Shown one piece after another: positions 1 through 6,354 of a stretch of DNA of 7,289 nucleotides. Under the pieces are notes generated by a model. The model made no database searches and was not told where the DNA came from. It saw only the letters and a list, made by a program, of their open reading frames with translations. The stretch spans positions 1-7,289 of the forward strand of contig DJMM01000117.1 of NCBI GenBank assembly GCA_002435365.1. The letters are read 5' to 3'. The stretch is from Ignavibacteriales bacterium UBA6490. Lineage in GTDB: Bacteria; Bacteroidota; Ignavibacteria; Ignavibacteriales; Ignavibacteriaceae. Numbering within the stretch: position 1 is the stretch's first letter; every line of letters starts with the position of its first letter. A program made the position numbers and the translations under genes.

Positions 1-579
1 GGCAAGATGTTTTATTGATCCTTCCTTAAGATTTGTATAAACCTGGAAGATGTCAGGATTCTCAACAATATTTGCCAGATGATATTCAAGATCTGCAATA
101 TCAAGCTGCTCAATAGCAACACCTGCATTCAGTGCTTCGGTTAAGGATACGGAGCCCTGAGCAATGAAATTGTTGTATAAAGTCTGAAATTGTCCTTCAG
201 GAAATACACCAACTTCATTTGAAGTTACCGGATCGGGAATACTGTATTTTAGCAACAGTCTGTTCACCGCATCCATATGTCTTTGTTCACTTTCCTTGAT
301 CCTCTGGAAGACATTCACATCGTACAAGTCGCCCAGAGTGGTATATACATCCCGTGCAACCTTTTCCTCCAGCCGCATATGAATTAATCCGTCTATTTCT
401 GCCTGGGAAAGTTCGTACAGAGTACCGCCGCCGCCAGGACCACCATTACCAGGGCCACCGCTGCCATACTTTGCAAGTGAAACGTCACTAACTGAAGTAG
501 GGGCCTCGCTGCTGCAGCCGGTTACCAGAAATAAGAAAAGAACTAAAGAAAAGAGAGTTAGAATTCTATTTGATTTCAT
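1..579 (-). CDS. DUF2202 ferritin-like lipoprotein, 3' end cut by window
   Basis: I translated this from the minus strand; 193 codons are open to the window edge with no stop. Residues 1-22 are a lipoprotein signal: K3 and R5, a hydrophobic core, then the lipobox LVTGC with Cys22 as the predicted lipidated residue. A Gly/Pro-rich linker follows (about 39-52, GSGGPGNGGPGGGG). From about 55 on the sequence matches the DUF2202 family, which has a ferritin-like helical fold: MRLEEKVARDVY (68-79), KESEQRHMDAV (95-105) with an E98-x2-H101 pair, YSIPDP (112-117), and near the edge GSIKHLA, resembling the family's closing GSxNHL motif. Only a short tail is probably missing. The Glu/His residues suggest metal binding, but the family's activity is not established. 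The ATG at 579 is preceded by AAGGTG (584-589), 4 nt away. It lies 64 nt downstream of the Gly-rich gene and probably shares its sigma54 promoter. Confidence 0.87.
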   Translation of the reverse strand, partial: MKSNRILTLFSLVLFLFLVTGCSSEAPTSVSDVSLAKYGSGGPGNGGPGGGGTLYELSQAEIDGLIHMRLEEKVARDVYTTLGDLYDVNVFQRIKESEQRHMDAVNRLLLKYSIPDPVTSNEVGVFPEGQFQTLYNNFIAQGSVSLTEALNAGVAIEQLDIADLEYHLANIVENPDIFQVYTNLKEGSIKHLA

Positions 580-643
580 TTTACACCTTGTTTTGTGTTG
601 ATTAGGTTGTTGTTTATTGTGTGCTTGATAATTAGCCAATTCA

Positions 644-1144
644 TTATCTTCTGCCGCCTCTTTTACCGTCACCGCAGCCGGTACCGTTGCGGCTGCCTGA
701 ACCACTGCCAGAGCCGCTGCCGGGCCCGATTCCGCAATTGCCGGATCCGTTGCCAAAGCCGAATTTATTTCCGCCGAACTTATTCTGCTTGTTTTTCCCA
801 TTCATTTTCTTTAATCCTGAACCATCCTGTGGTCTGGTGAAATCAGGATCCTGTCCGTTCGGAATACCATCTCCATCGATATCGGGTGCATTATCATTAT
901 ACCCGTCACCATTATTGTCGACAAAGTTTTTTCCATGGATGATTTCGCCATTCTGAATTTCGAACTGGTTCTTCACCTGGTTTTTTGTGGTTCCCTGAAA
1001 CTGGTTCTGATCCTTGGTCTGGGTTTTGATTTCTTTCTTCTCTTTATAGGTATTAGTTGAACCGCTTTGAGCTGAAAGATCGGGTGAGGCCATTGCTAGT
1101 GCGATTATTACCGCAGCCAGGCCGGTTAAATAATTAGTTTTCAT
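644..1144 (-). CDS. Small secreted Gly-rich protein with DxDxDG loops
   Basis: This is a 166-residue protein of no family I can name. Residues 1-25 look like a Sec signal peptide (K2, hydrophobic 6-19, likely cut near LSA-QS). Residues 31-66 are rich in K, Q, N and E and probably disordered. Two acidic loops follow: DNNGDGYND (76-84) and DIDGDGIPNGQD (88-99). They resemble calcium-binding EF-hand or thrombospondin type 3 loops. The rest (about 108-166) is Gly/Ser/Asn-rich with a GS run at 142-151, two Cys (137, 157) and a basic end. The ATG at 1144 has AAGGA at 1153-1157, 8 nt upstream. It is the first gene of a minus-strand operon with the DUF2202 lipoprotein and starts about 39 nt downstream of the predicted sigma54 start site. 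The gene at 5851-6234 has the same architecture. Location is probably periplasmic or surface; function is unknown. Plus-strand reading frames here are Pro-rich shadows of the Gly-rich code. Confidence 0.85.
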   Translation of the reverse strand: MKTNYLTGLAAVIIALAMASPDLSAQSGSTNTYKEKKEIKTQTKDQNQFQGTTKNQVKNQFEIQNGEIIHGKNFVDNNGDGYNDNAPDIDGDGIPNGQDPDFTRPQDGSGLKKMNGKNKQNKFGGNKFGFGNGSGNCGIGPGSGSGSGSGSRNGTGCGDGKRGGRR

Positions 1145-1193
1145 GATACTGATCCTTTTTGTTGTTGTTATAAATTTCCGTATAGTCTACTAT

Positions 1194-1209
1194 TCCAACT
1201 GCTGTGCCA
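1194..1209 (-). promoter_or_regulatory. Sigma54 promoter of the left effector operon
   Basis: Read on the minus strand this is TGGCACAGCAGTTGGA. It has the full -24 box TGGCAC, a 5-nt spacer, and TTGGA where the consensus -12 box is TTGC(A/T). The invariant GG and the spacing are right, but the -12 GC is GG. Counting 24 nt from the GG puts the start site near 1183, giving a leader of about 39 nt that contains the AAGGA ribosome binding site of the gene starting at 1144. An NtrC-type activator is encoded next door and paired dyads lie upstream, so the call rests on context as well as on the motif. Confidence 0.75.
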
Positions 1210-1259
1210 GACCTGAATGAGCTTAATATCTTACTTTATTGACTGTTGTTTAAGATGAT

Positions 1260-1297
1260 TCGACATTATGGACGAAATGAATCGACCTAACAGACGA
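1260..1297. promoter_or_regulatory. Paired activator-binding dyads (left UAS)
   Basis: Two 16-bp near-palindromes, TCGACATTATGGACGA (1260-1275) and TCGACCTAACAGACGA (1282-1297), share the form TCGAC-N6-GACGA. Their starts are 22 bp apart, about two helical turns. They are centred about 84 and 106 bp upstream of the predicted sigma54 start at 1183, a normal range for enhancer sites of NtrC-type activators. Similar dyads lie at 6322-6354 before the right operon. The inferred ligand is the regulator encoded at 3367-4731. The sites also lie 61-98 bp upstream of the kinase ATG, so they could feed back on the kinase-regulator operon. A half-site-like ATGGACG recurs at 1308-1314. Confidence 0.68.
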
Positions 1298-1345
1298 GAT
1301 AAGAACAATGGACGTCAAGCACTTTATATTAACTAAATATTAGCC

Positions 1346-1353
1346 TAATTTTG
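1346..1353 (+). promoter_or_regulatory. Possible Bacteroidota-type -7 element before the kinase
   Basis: TAATTTTG matches the TAnnTTTG -7 element described for Bacteroidota primary sigma factors. It ends 4 nt before the kinase ATG, so a start at the usual distance would give a leaderless or nearly leaderless message. In agreement, there is no purine-rich ribosome binding site upstream of 1358. The -33 region has only TTTA (1323-1326) where TTTG would be expected. An 8-bp degenerate motif can occur by chance in AT-rich DNA, so this is weak. Confidence 0.3.
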
Positions 1354-1357
1354 CAGT

Positions 1358-3370
1358 ATGAAATTCAAGTCCGGACTAAATGCAAAAACAGTCGTTATGA
1401 TTTCTGTAATCATAGCAGTAATTATGTTTGCATCCTCATATAACGAACTGAATCAGAGCAAGAAAGAAATATTCCATCTGCTTTACGAACAGTCATCTGC
1501 TTTAATCGAGTCGATAATCCAGAGCAGCAGGAATACTCTAAACTCAAGTTTTGAAATTGAGGATATGGTAGCGGATAGGCTTCTGGATAATGCAAGGCTG
1601 ATCCAGAAACTCGATGCTGCCGGTAAACTTTCAGTGAATGAACTCATCAGCATAGGCAGGAAAAACAACCTTTTCCGGATAAATATTTTCGATAGGAAAG
1701 GGAACCGGGTTCTCTCCAACCGAATTCCTGAACCCGGTCACATCCATGGTGAGGAAAATATTAACAGGTCTGAAGAACTGGATCCTATTCTTTCCGGAGA
1801 GACAGATGAACTGGTCATCGGCCTAAAAAATGCTGAATTCGCTGATGGTGAAAGATACGCCGTTGCAGTGGCCAGGGAAAATAGCCGAGGTGCTATTGTA
1901 GTTAATCTTGATGCAAAGGATTTTCTTGAATTCAGGAAGAAAATCGGTATCGGAAAGATCCTCCAGGAAATGACAAAGCACCACAGAATCGAGTATATCG
2001 TCCTGCAGGATACTTTTGGTATTCTTGCAGCAAGCCAGGATATAGATTCAATGGAAGCCATCCGGGATTCAGATTTCCTTTTTACAGCCCTGAGAACTGA
2101 TTCCACACTATCAAGAATTTCAAGTTTTCACCAGGCTGAAATATTTGAGGTAGTAAAGCCGTTCATAATGAATGATGAAACAGTCGGACTTTACCGGATC
2201 GGCATATCACTGGAGGACATCCGCAATGTTGAAGACCGCATGATCCAGCGCCTGATTATAATTTCGATCATTCTTGCAGCCATATCCATTATAGTCCTGA
2301 GCATAATTTTTACGGCACAGAATTTAAGAACTATCTCTGATGAATACGGCAAATTCAAAACTCTTACTTCATCTGTGCTTGAAAATATGGATGAGGCTGT
2401 AATAGTACTGGACTCTTCAAAAAATATAAACCTGTTCAATAAAGCATCCTGTTCACTATTCAATATCAGGCAGGAAAACGCAAGGGGGATAAATCTATTT
2501 AAATTGAACAATAATTTGCTGAATCTGTCCGAAGGGGATATAAGCAATCCCAGGTTTTTTGAACGCGAAATTCTTTCCGGTAATAATATTAAATATTTAC
2601 TGATCGGAACTTCTGCTATAAAGCAGGAAAACAAAATCGAAAATTACATTCTGGTTATTAAGGACATTACCGAAATAAAAAACCTGGAGCTTGAGAATAT
2701 TAAAAACGAGAAGCTGACTGCAATGGGCGAGCTGGCATCGGGAGTAGCCCACGAGATAAGGAATCCCATTAATGCCATAGGAATGATTGCACAGAGGCTC
2801 AACAAGGAATTTTCCGTTACCGGCCATCAGGATGAGTATAATGAGATAACCCATCTTTTAAGCAGTGAGGTAAAGAGGATAAACAGAATTATCTCGCAGT
2901 TCCTTGATTATGCAAAAACCATTGATATTAACCCTAAAGCAGTGAACCTTAATTCCTACTTCACTGAAATAAAGCATCTTTTTGAAGAACAGGCGAAACG
3001 TAAAGAGATTGATTTCATCATAAAGGGTGATGGTATTGAGAATTTCATTTTTGATCCTGACCTCATTAAGCAGGCACTGATGAATATAATTCAGAATGCC
3101 TTTGAGGCTGTTGACAGGGGTGACACTGTAAAAGTTAATTATGGAATCCAGTATAATAAGTTTTTTATTGAAATATCCGATAGCGGTCCTGGTATTCCCG
3201 CCGATATGCAAAAAAGAATCTTTGATCTTTATTTCACCACAAAGAAAGACGGGAACGGGCTTGGCTTGAGCATTGCACAGAAAATAATTTCACAGCATAA
3301 AGGCTCAATCGGGATATCCAGTGTAAATGATAAAGGAACAACTTTTAAAATATTATTGCCGGAAGCATGA
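1358..3370 (+). CDS. Membrane sensor histidine kinase (NtrB/ZraS-like)
   Basis: This 670-residue kinase should sense an extracytoplasmic signal and phosphorylate the adjacent regulator. Order of parts: basic N-terminus, membrane helix about 12-28, a large periplasmic domain (about 29-297, probably Cache-like, with IFDRKGNRVLS at 110-120), membrane helix about 298-320, a PAS domain (about 335-445), a HisKA helix with the H-box VAHEIRNP (463-470; His465 is the phosphorylation site), and a HATPase_c domain. The ATPase motifs are complete: N-box NIIQNAFEAV (Asn576, Asn580), G1 DSGPGIP (608-614), F-box IFDLYFTTK (621-629) and G2 GNGLGLS (632-638). It should therefore be active. The His-containing stretches HIH (128-130) and HH (208-209) in the sensor domain could bind metal, but this is speculative. 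The first ATG is chosen because it gives a basic start before helix 1; there is no clear ribosome binding site. The stop overlaps the regulator start (ATGA), so translation is probably coupled. It is divergent from the left effector operon, with the paired dyads between them. Confidence 0.94.
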   Translation: MKFKSGLNAKTVVMISVIIAVIMFASSYNELNQSKKEIFHLLYEQSSALIESIIQSSRNTLNSSFEIEDMVADRLLDNARLIQKLDAAGKLSVNELISIGRKNNLFRINIFDRKGNRVLSNRIPEPGHIHGEENINRSEELDPILSGETDELVIGLKNAEFADGERYAVAVARENSRGAIVVNLDAKDFLEFRKKIGIGKILQEMTKHHRIEYIVLQDTFGILAASQDIDSMEAIRDSDFLFTALRTDSTLSRISSFHQAEIFEVVKPFIMNDETVGLYRIGISLEDIRNVEDRMIQRLIIISIILAAISIIVLSIIFTAQNLRTISDEYGKFKTLTSSVLENMDEAVIVLDSSKNINLFNKASCSLFNIRQENARGINLFKLNNNLLNLSEGDISNPRFFEREILSGNNIKYLLIGTSAIKQENKIENYILVIKDITEIKNLELENIKNEKLTAMGELASGVAHEIRNPINAIGMIAQRLNKEFSVTGHQDEYNEITHLLSSEVKRINRIISQFLDYAKTIDINPKAVNLNSYFTEIKHLFEEQAKRKEIDFIIKGDGIENFIFDPDLIKQALMNIIQNAFEAVDRGDTVKVNYGIQYNKFFIEISDSGPGIPADMQKRIFDLYFTTKKDGNGLGLSIAQKIISQHKGSIGISSVNDKGTTFKILLPEA

Positions 3371-4731
3371 ATAATTATTCAATTTTAATAATCGATGATG
3401 AAGATACGCAAAGAAATATTCTGAGCGGTTATCTGAAGAAAAAAGGATTCAGGATTTTTTCAGCCTCTTCGGGGGAGGAAGGAATCGGGATCGTAAAAAA
3501 TAACCCGGTCGATATCATTTTATCCGATTATAAAATGCCCGGTAAAACCGGCCTGGGAGTGCTTGAAGAAGTTAAACAGATAAACCCGGAGATCAGCTTT
3601 GTAATTCTAACCGCATTCGGTACAGTTGAAAATGCGGTTAAGGCAATGCAGCTTGGCGCATACGATTACATTTCGAAACCTGTTGATCTAACGGAACTGG
3701 ACCTGCTGATCGACAGGATTATCGAAACCAGGAATCTACGCTCCGAAATAAAACTGCTAAAGGAACAGCTGAAGGAGAAATATAATATCACTTCCATTAT
3801 CTCAAATTCCCCGATGATGGAAGAGGTTCTGAGTGTTGCTGTAAGATCGGCTGAGAGCAAAGCTACAATCCTGATATCAGGTGAAAGCGGAACCGGCAAA
3901 GAGGTGCTGGCAAAGGCAATACACAATATAGGATCCCGCAAAGAAAAACCATTTATTGCAGTTAATATACCGGCCCTTCCGGAATCTCTCCTGGAAAGCG
4001 AGCTTTTCGGACATGAGAAAGGTGCATTTACCGGTGCGGAAAAATTAAAAAAAGGAAGATTCGAACTGGCAGATAAGGGAACAATCTTCCTTGATGAGAT
4101 CGGCGATGTTCCTCCAAATATCCAGGTTAAGCTGCTGAGAGTACTGCAGGAGCAGACAATCGAGCGGCTGGGCGGAACAGAGATCATTAATATTGACGTA
4201 AGGATAATCGCTGCCACACACCAGGATCTGAACAGAAAAATCCAGGAAGGATTGTTCAGAGAAGACCTTTTTTACAGGCTGAATATCGTTAACATAAATA
4301 TTCCTCCGCTAAGACAAAGACGAGAAGATATCCTTCCCATGGTCGAACTTTTCGTAGATAATTATGCAAAGGAAAACAACCGCGGCAAGGTCGAAATCTC
4401 AAAAGAGGCTGTGGATGTACTATTGAAATATAATTACCCGGGTAACGTAAGAGAGCTTGAAAATATAATAGAGCGTGCCGTTGTGCTCTGCCGGAATAAT
4501 ATTATAACGCTTAACGATATACCAGACAGCGTAAAAGGATTTAAGAAAGAGGATGCCATTCAGGATACCATACCGGGCTCGTTAACAGGACAGGTGGAAA
4601 TGCTGGAGAAGAAATTGATTTATGATGCCCTGAGCAAAGCAAACGGCAACCAATCCCAGGCTGCTAAAATGCTGGGGCTGACGGAAAGAAATATCCGTTA
4701 TAAAATAAATAAGTACGGAATAAAAAAATAA
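3367..4731 (+). CDS. NtrC-family sigma54 response regulator
   Basis: This 454-residue cytoplasmic transcription activator has all three expected domains. The receiver domain (about 4-118) has acidic residues D10 and D11, phosphoacceptor Asp54 in LSDYKMP, Thr82 and Lys104. The AAA+ domain (about 143-372) has Walker A GESGTGKE (172-179), the sigma54-contact motif GAFTGA (219-224), Walker B GTIFLDEIG (238-246), LFREDLFYRLN (296-306) and YPGNVREL (357-364). The Fis-type helix-turn-helix (about 417-452) contains NQSQAAKMLGLTERNIRYKI. Intact GAFTGA and Walker motifs predict a true sigma54 activator. Its start overlaps the kinase stop by 4 nt; GGAAG (3361-3365) is too close to act as a normal ribosome binding site, which favours coupling. 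Likely targets are the two flanking operons, each with a sigma54 promoter and paired dyads. The closest known arrangement is ZraR, but sequence alone does not show orthology. Confidence 0.96.
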   Translation: MNNYSILIIDDEDTQRNILSGYLKKKGFRIFSASSGEEGIGIVKNNPVDIILSDYKMPGKTGLGVLEEVKQINPEISFVILTAFGTVENAVKAMQLGAYDYISKPVDLTELDLLIDRIIETRNLRSEIKLLKEQLKEKYNITSIISNSPMMEEVLSVAVRSAESKATILISGESGTGKEVLAKAIHNIGSRKEKPFIAVNIPALPESLLESELFGHEKGAFTGAEKLKKGRFELADKGTIFLDEIGDVPPNIQVKLLRVLQEQTIERLGGTEIINIDVRIIAATHQDLNRKIQEGLFREDLFYRLNIVNINIPPLRQRREDILPMVELFVDNYAKENNRGKVEISKEAVDVLLKYNYPGNVRELENIIERAVVLCRNNIITLNDIPDSVKGFKKEDAIQDTIPGSLTGQVEMLEKKLIYDALSKANGNQSQAAKMLGLTERNIRYKINKYGIKK

Positions 4732-4737
4732 GGTTTG

Positions 4738-5829
4738 TTAAAAGCCGAAGATGATTGATGCAGCTATAAGGTTGTTTGTATAATCATAAAAATAATCATT
4801 GGAACTATTGATCAGATAATTCCAGCCCGCCTCCAGCGATAATCCTTGCAGAATAAACTCAAGGTCGTAGCCTGCGGATATGCCGAAAGCAGTCTGCTTA
4901 TCCTGCCTTAAAACATTTGAAGTAATACCGTCCATATCTGCAGTAAGCAGAGAAGTGAAGTTCCTGGTCATATACCTTGCCTCAAGGGAAAGAAGAAGCT
5001 GATCGAACGGGAGAAAATTGATTGCGGCACCTGCAGTAATGCCGTTGTTGGAATACATATCGTTAAATATTTCCTCTTCGTAATAATAATAATCCTCGCT
5101 GATCAAATACCTGCTTATTTCGGTCGGACTGTTTCTTAATTCACCGTACAGGCCCAGCTGCACATTTTCAGCTGCAGTCCATGTAAAATTGAGCGCAAGC
5201 TTAAAAAGCAGTGCATCATTTGCATAATCCACATAATCATACTGCTCTACATATTTTTTATAATTTATCTCACCCCCTGCCGTAATATTTAAATTTTCAC
5301 CGGGAGCGGAAATCCATCTTGCAAAAAAATTATGCTCATTATAGGAAAAACGGGTTAAGTTCTTAAAAATATTCCGGTTAAAAAGGTATCCGCCCAGCAG
5401 ATAATTATTTTCAAATACTTTATGCCTGTAATTTATATATGCGGACAACTGGCTGAAGTCATATATCTCAAAATCGTCCCGGTTGTTACGAAGGGAAAAA
5501 TTCGCCCCGACATTAAGGGGATTGTCATCAGCAGCAAACAGGTATGTTTCCACAACGCCGAAACGGTGTGAGTCTGATGTCTTGAACTGGTTGGTGCGGA
5601 AAGAGCTGAGGTTTCCCTGATAATAGAGCTGGAAATTATTTAAATCGCTTTCGATATTATAGGCTGACGAGAGGGAGAAACTGTTAACGAAGTCATTTAT
5701 CTGCTCATAATTGTTAAAAATATTATCGTCGTAATACCCTTCATATGAGACTGATAGATTTAATTGCGGGAATACGGCTTCAGAGATTATGAAGCTTATA
5801 AGAAAGATTTTAAGGGTGAAATAATTCAT
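4738..5829 (-). CDS. Predicted outer-membrane beta-barrel protein
   Basis: This 363-residue protein has an N-terminal signal peptide (about 1-20, K7 then a hydrophobic run; likely cut before PQLNLS). The rest is rich in Tyr, Phe and Asn, with alternating polar and hydrophobic stretches that read as membrane beta-strands, for example NLSVSYEGYYDD, NVQLGLYGELR and AASIIFGF. The protein ends in Phe, the usual C-terminal signal for the barrel assembly machinery. I do not recognise a specific family; it could be a porin or a barrel for export of its partner. The ATG at 5829 has only A/T-rich DNA upstream. It lies 21 nt downstream of the Gly-rich gene, so both are likely transcribed from the sigma54 promoter at 6255-6270. 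Its stop is 6 bp from the stop of the convergent regulator gene and I see no terminator between them, so the two transcripts probably overlap. Confidence 0.85.
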   Translation of the reverse strand: MNYFTLKIFLISFIISEAVFPQLNLSVSYEGYYDDNIFNNYEQINDFVNSFSLSSAYNIESDLNNFQLYYQGNLSSFRTNQFKTSDSHRFGVVETYLFAADDNPLNVGANFSLRNNRDDFEIYDFSQLSAYINYRHKVFENNYLLGGYLFNRNIFKNLTRFSYNEHNFFARWISAPGENLNITAGGEINYKKYVEQYDYVDYANDALLFKLALNFTWTAAENVQLGLYGELRNSPTEISRYLISEDYYYYEEEIFNDMYSNNGITAGAAINFLPFDQLLLSLEARYMTRNFTSLLTADMDGITSNVLRQDKQTAFGISAGYDLEFILQGLSLEAGWNYLINSSNDYFYDYTNNLIAASIIFGF

Positions 5830-5850
5830 AAGTAGATTTATTATAATTAA

Positions 5851-6234
5851 TTATTTACCACCCTGGTAGCCGCCGCCATTATTGCCGCCTCCCCCATTAT
5901 TGCCTCCGCCTCCGTTATGGCCGCCGGAGCCGCTTCCGTGTCGTTGTCCTGCTCTTTTGCGCAGTTTATTGAAACTCATACCACCCTGGCGTGTATCACA
6001 GATGCCATCGCCGTCCTTATCAATAAAGACATCTTTCTTTTTTCTTTCATTCACCTGGGTTTTTTCACCGATACCCTTTTCATCAACTAACTCACCCATC
6101 TTGCTTTTTTCAGTTTGTTCCCGGTTGCGGAATTGTTCCTTCTCCTGGTTTGCCTGTCCGGTAGAATCAAATGTTCCAAACCCGTTAGGGAAGCTTAATG
6201 CGGTAAAAAAAAGTGTAAATAATAATGTTTTCAT
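5851..6234 (-). CDS. Small secreted Gly-rich protein with one DxDxDG loop
   Basis: The start is set at ATG 6234, giving 127 residues. An in-frame GTG at 6246 would add four residues, but that GTG and the AGGA after it (6240-6243) form the ribosome binding site of the ATG, and the GTG sits at or before the predicted transcription start. Residues 1 to about 20 are a signal peptide (MKTLLFTLFF). Residues 27-69 are charged (E, K, Q, R). An acidic loop follows, FIDKDGDGICDTRQGG (70-85), with D72, D74, D76 and Cys79; then a basic stretch (89-98) and a Gly/Asn-rich tail with near-perfect GGGGNN repeats. The order signal, charged region, DxDxDG loop, Gly-rich tail is the same as in the gene at 644-1144, although the sequences differ too much to call them homologs by eye. 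It leads an operon with the outer-membrane barrel. Function is unknown; a secreted metal- or calcium-binding protein is the best guess. Confidence 0.84.
   Translation of the reverse strand: MKTLLFTLFFTALSFPNGFGTFDSTGQANQEKEQFRNREQTEKSKMGELVDEKGIGEKTQVNERKKKDVFIDKDGDGICDTRQGGMSFNKLRKRAGQRHGSGSGGHNGGGGNNGGGGNNGGGYQGGK
5875..5930 (-). repeat. 18-bp repeats coding for the GGGGNN tail
   Basis: Within the Gly-rich gene the segment CCATTATTGCC recurs with an 18-bp shift (from 5876 and from 5894), and a third, weaker copy follows around 5912. The period equals six codons and encodes the NNGGGG hexapeptide. Such repeats can gain or lose units by slippage, so tail length may vary between strains. Confidence 0.6.
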
Positions 6235-6254
6235 TTTTATCCTCACCCGTATTT

Positions 6255-6270
6255 CACAAAAGAAGTGCCA
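6255..6270 (-). promoter_or_regulatory. Sigma54 promoter of the right effector operon
   Basis: On the minus strand this reads TGGCACTTCTTTTGTG: a perfect -24 TGGCAC, a 5-nt spacer, and TTGTG in place of TTGC(A/T). As at 1194-1209, the GG and spacing are right and only the -12 box deviates. The predicted start is near 6244, about 10 nt before the ATG at 6234, so the message would begin at its own AGGA ribosome binding site. Paired dyads lie at the matching distance upstream. Confidence 0.72.
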
Positions 6271-6321
6271 TAATTATTCCTGCAATAAATCGATATTTTA
6301 ACTGCATCAGAATGATTTATC

Positions 6322-6354
6322 CGACGAAATTGTTCATAAACGACAAAATGGTCG
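6322..6354. promoter_or_regulatory. Paired activator-binding dyads (right UAS)
   Basis: The far site CGACAAAATGGTCG (6341-6354) is a perfect CGAC-N6-GTCG dyad. The near site CGACGAAATTGTTC (6322-6335) keeps one arm and has a degraded second arm. The near site is centred about 84 bp upstream of the predicted start at 6244, the same distance as the near site of the left operon; the far site is at about 103 (left operon about 106). Shared arms, N6 spacer and matched distance make these the likely enhancer sites of the regulator encoded at 3367-4731. Confidence 0.63.

Noticed and set aside
687..956. Pro-rich plus-strand reading frame opposite the left Gly-rich gene
   Set aside because: It is the complement of Gly/Ser codons (Gly GGC reads as Pro/Ala on the other strand). 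The minus frame has a signal peptide, acidic loops and a ribosome binding site; this one has none. The same holds for the plus frame at 5882-6301.
1358..4731. Naming the pair ntrB/ntrC or zraS/zraR
   Set aside because: Domain order fits many sigma54 two-component pairs. The sensor domain and target genes differ from both systems, so no symbol is justified.
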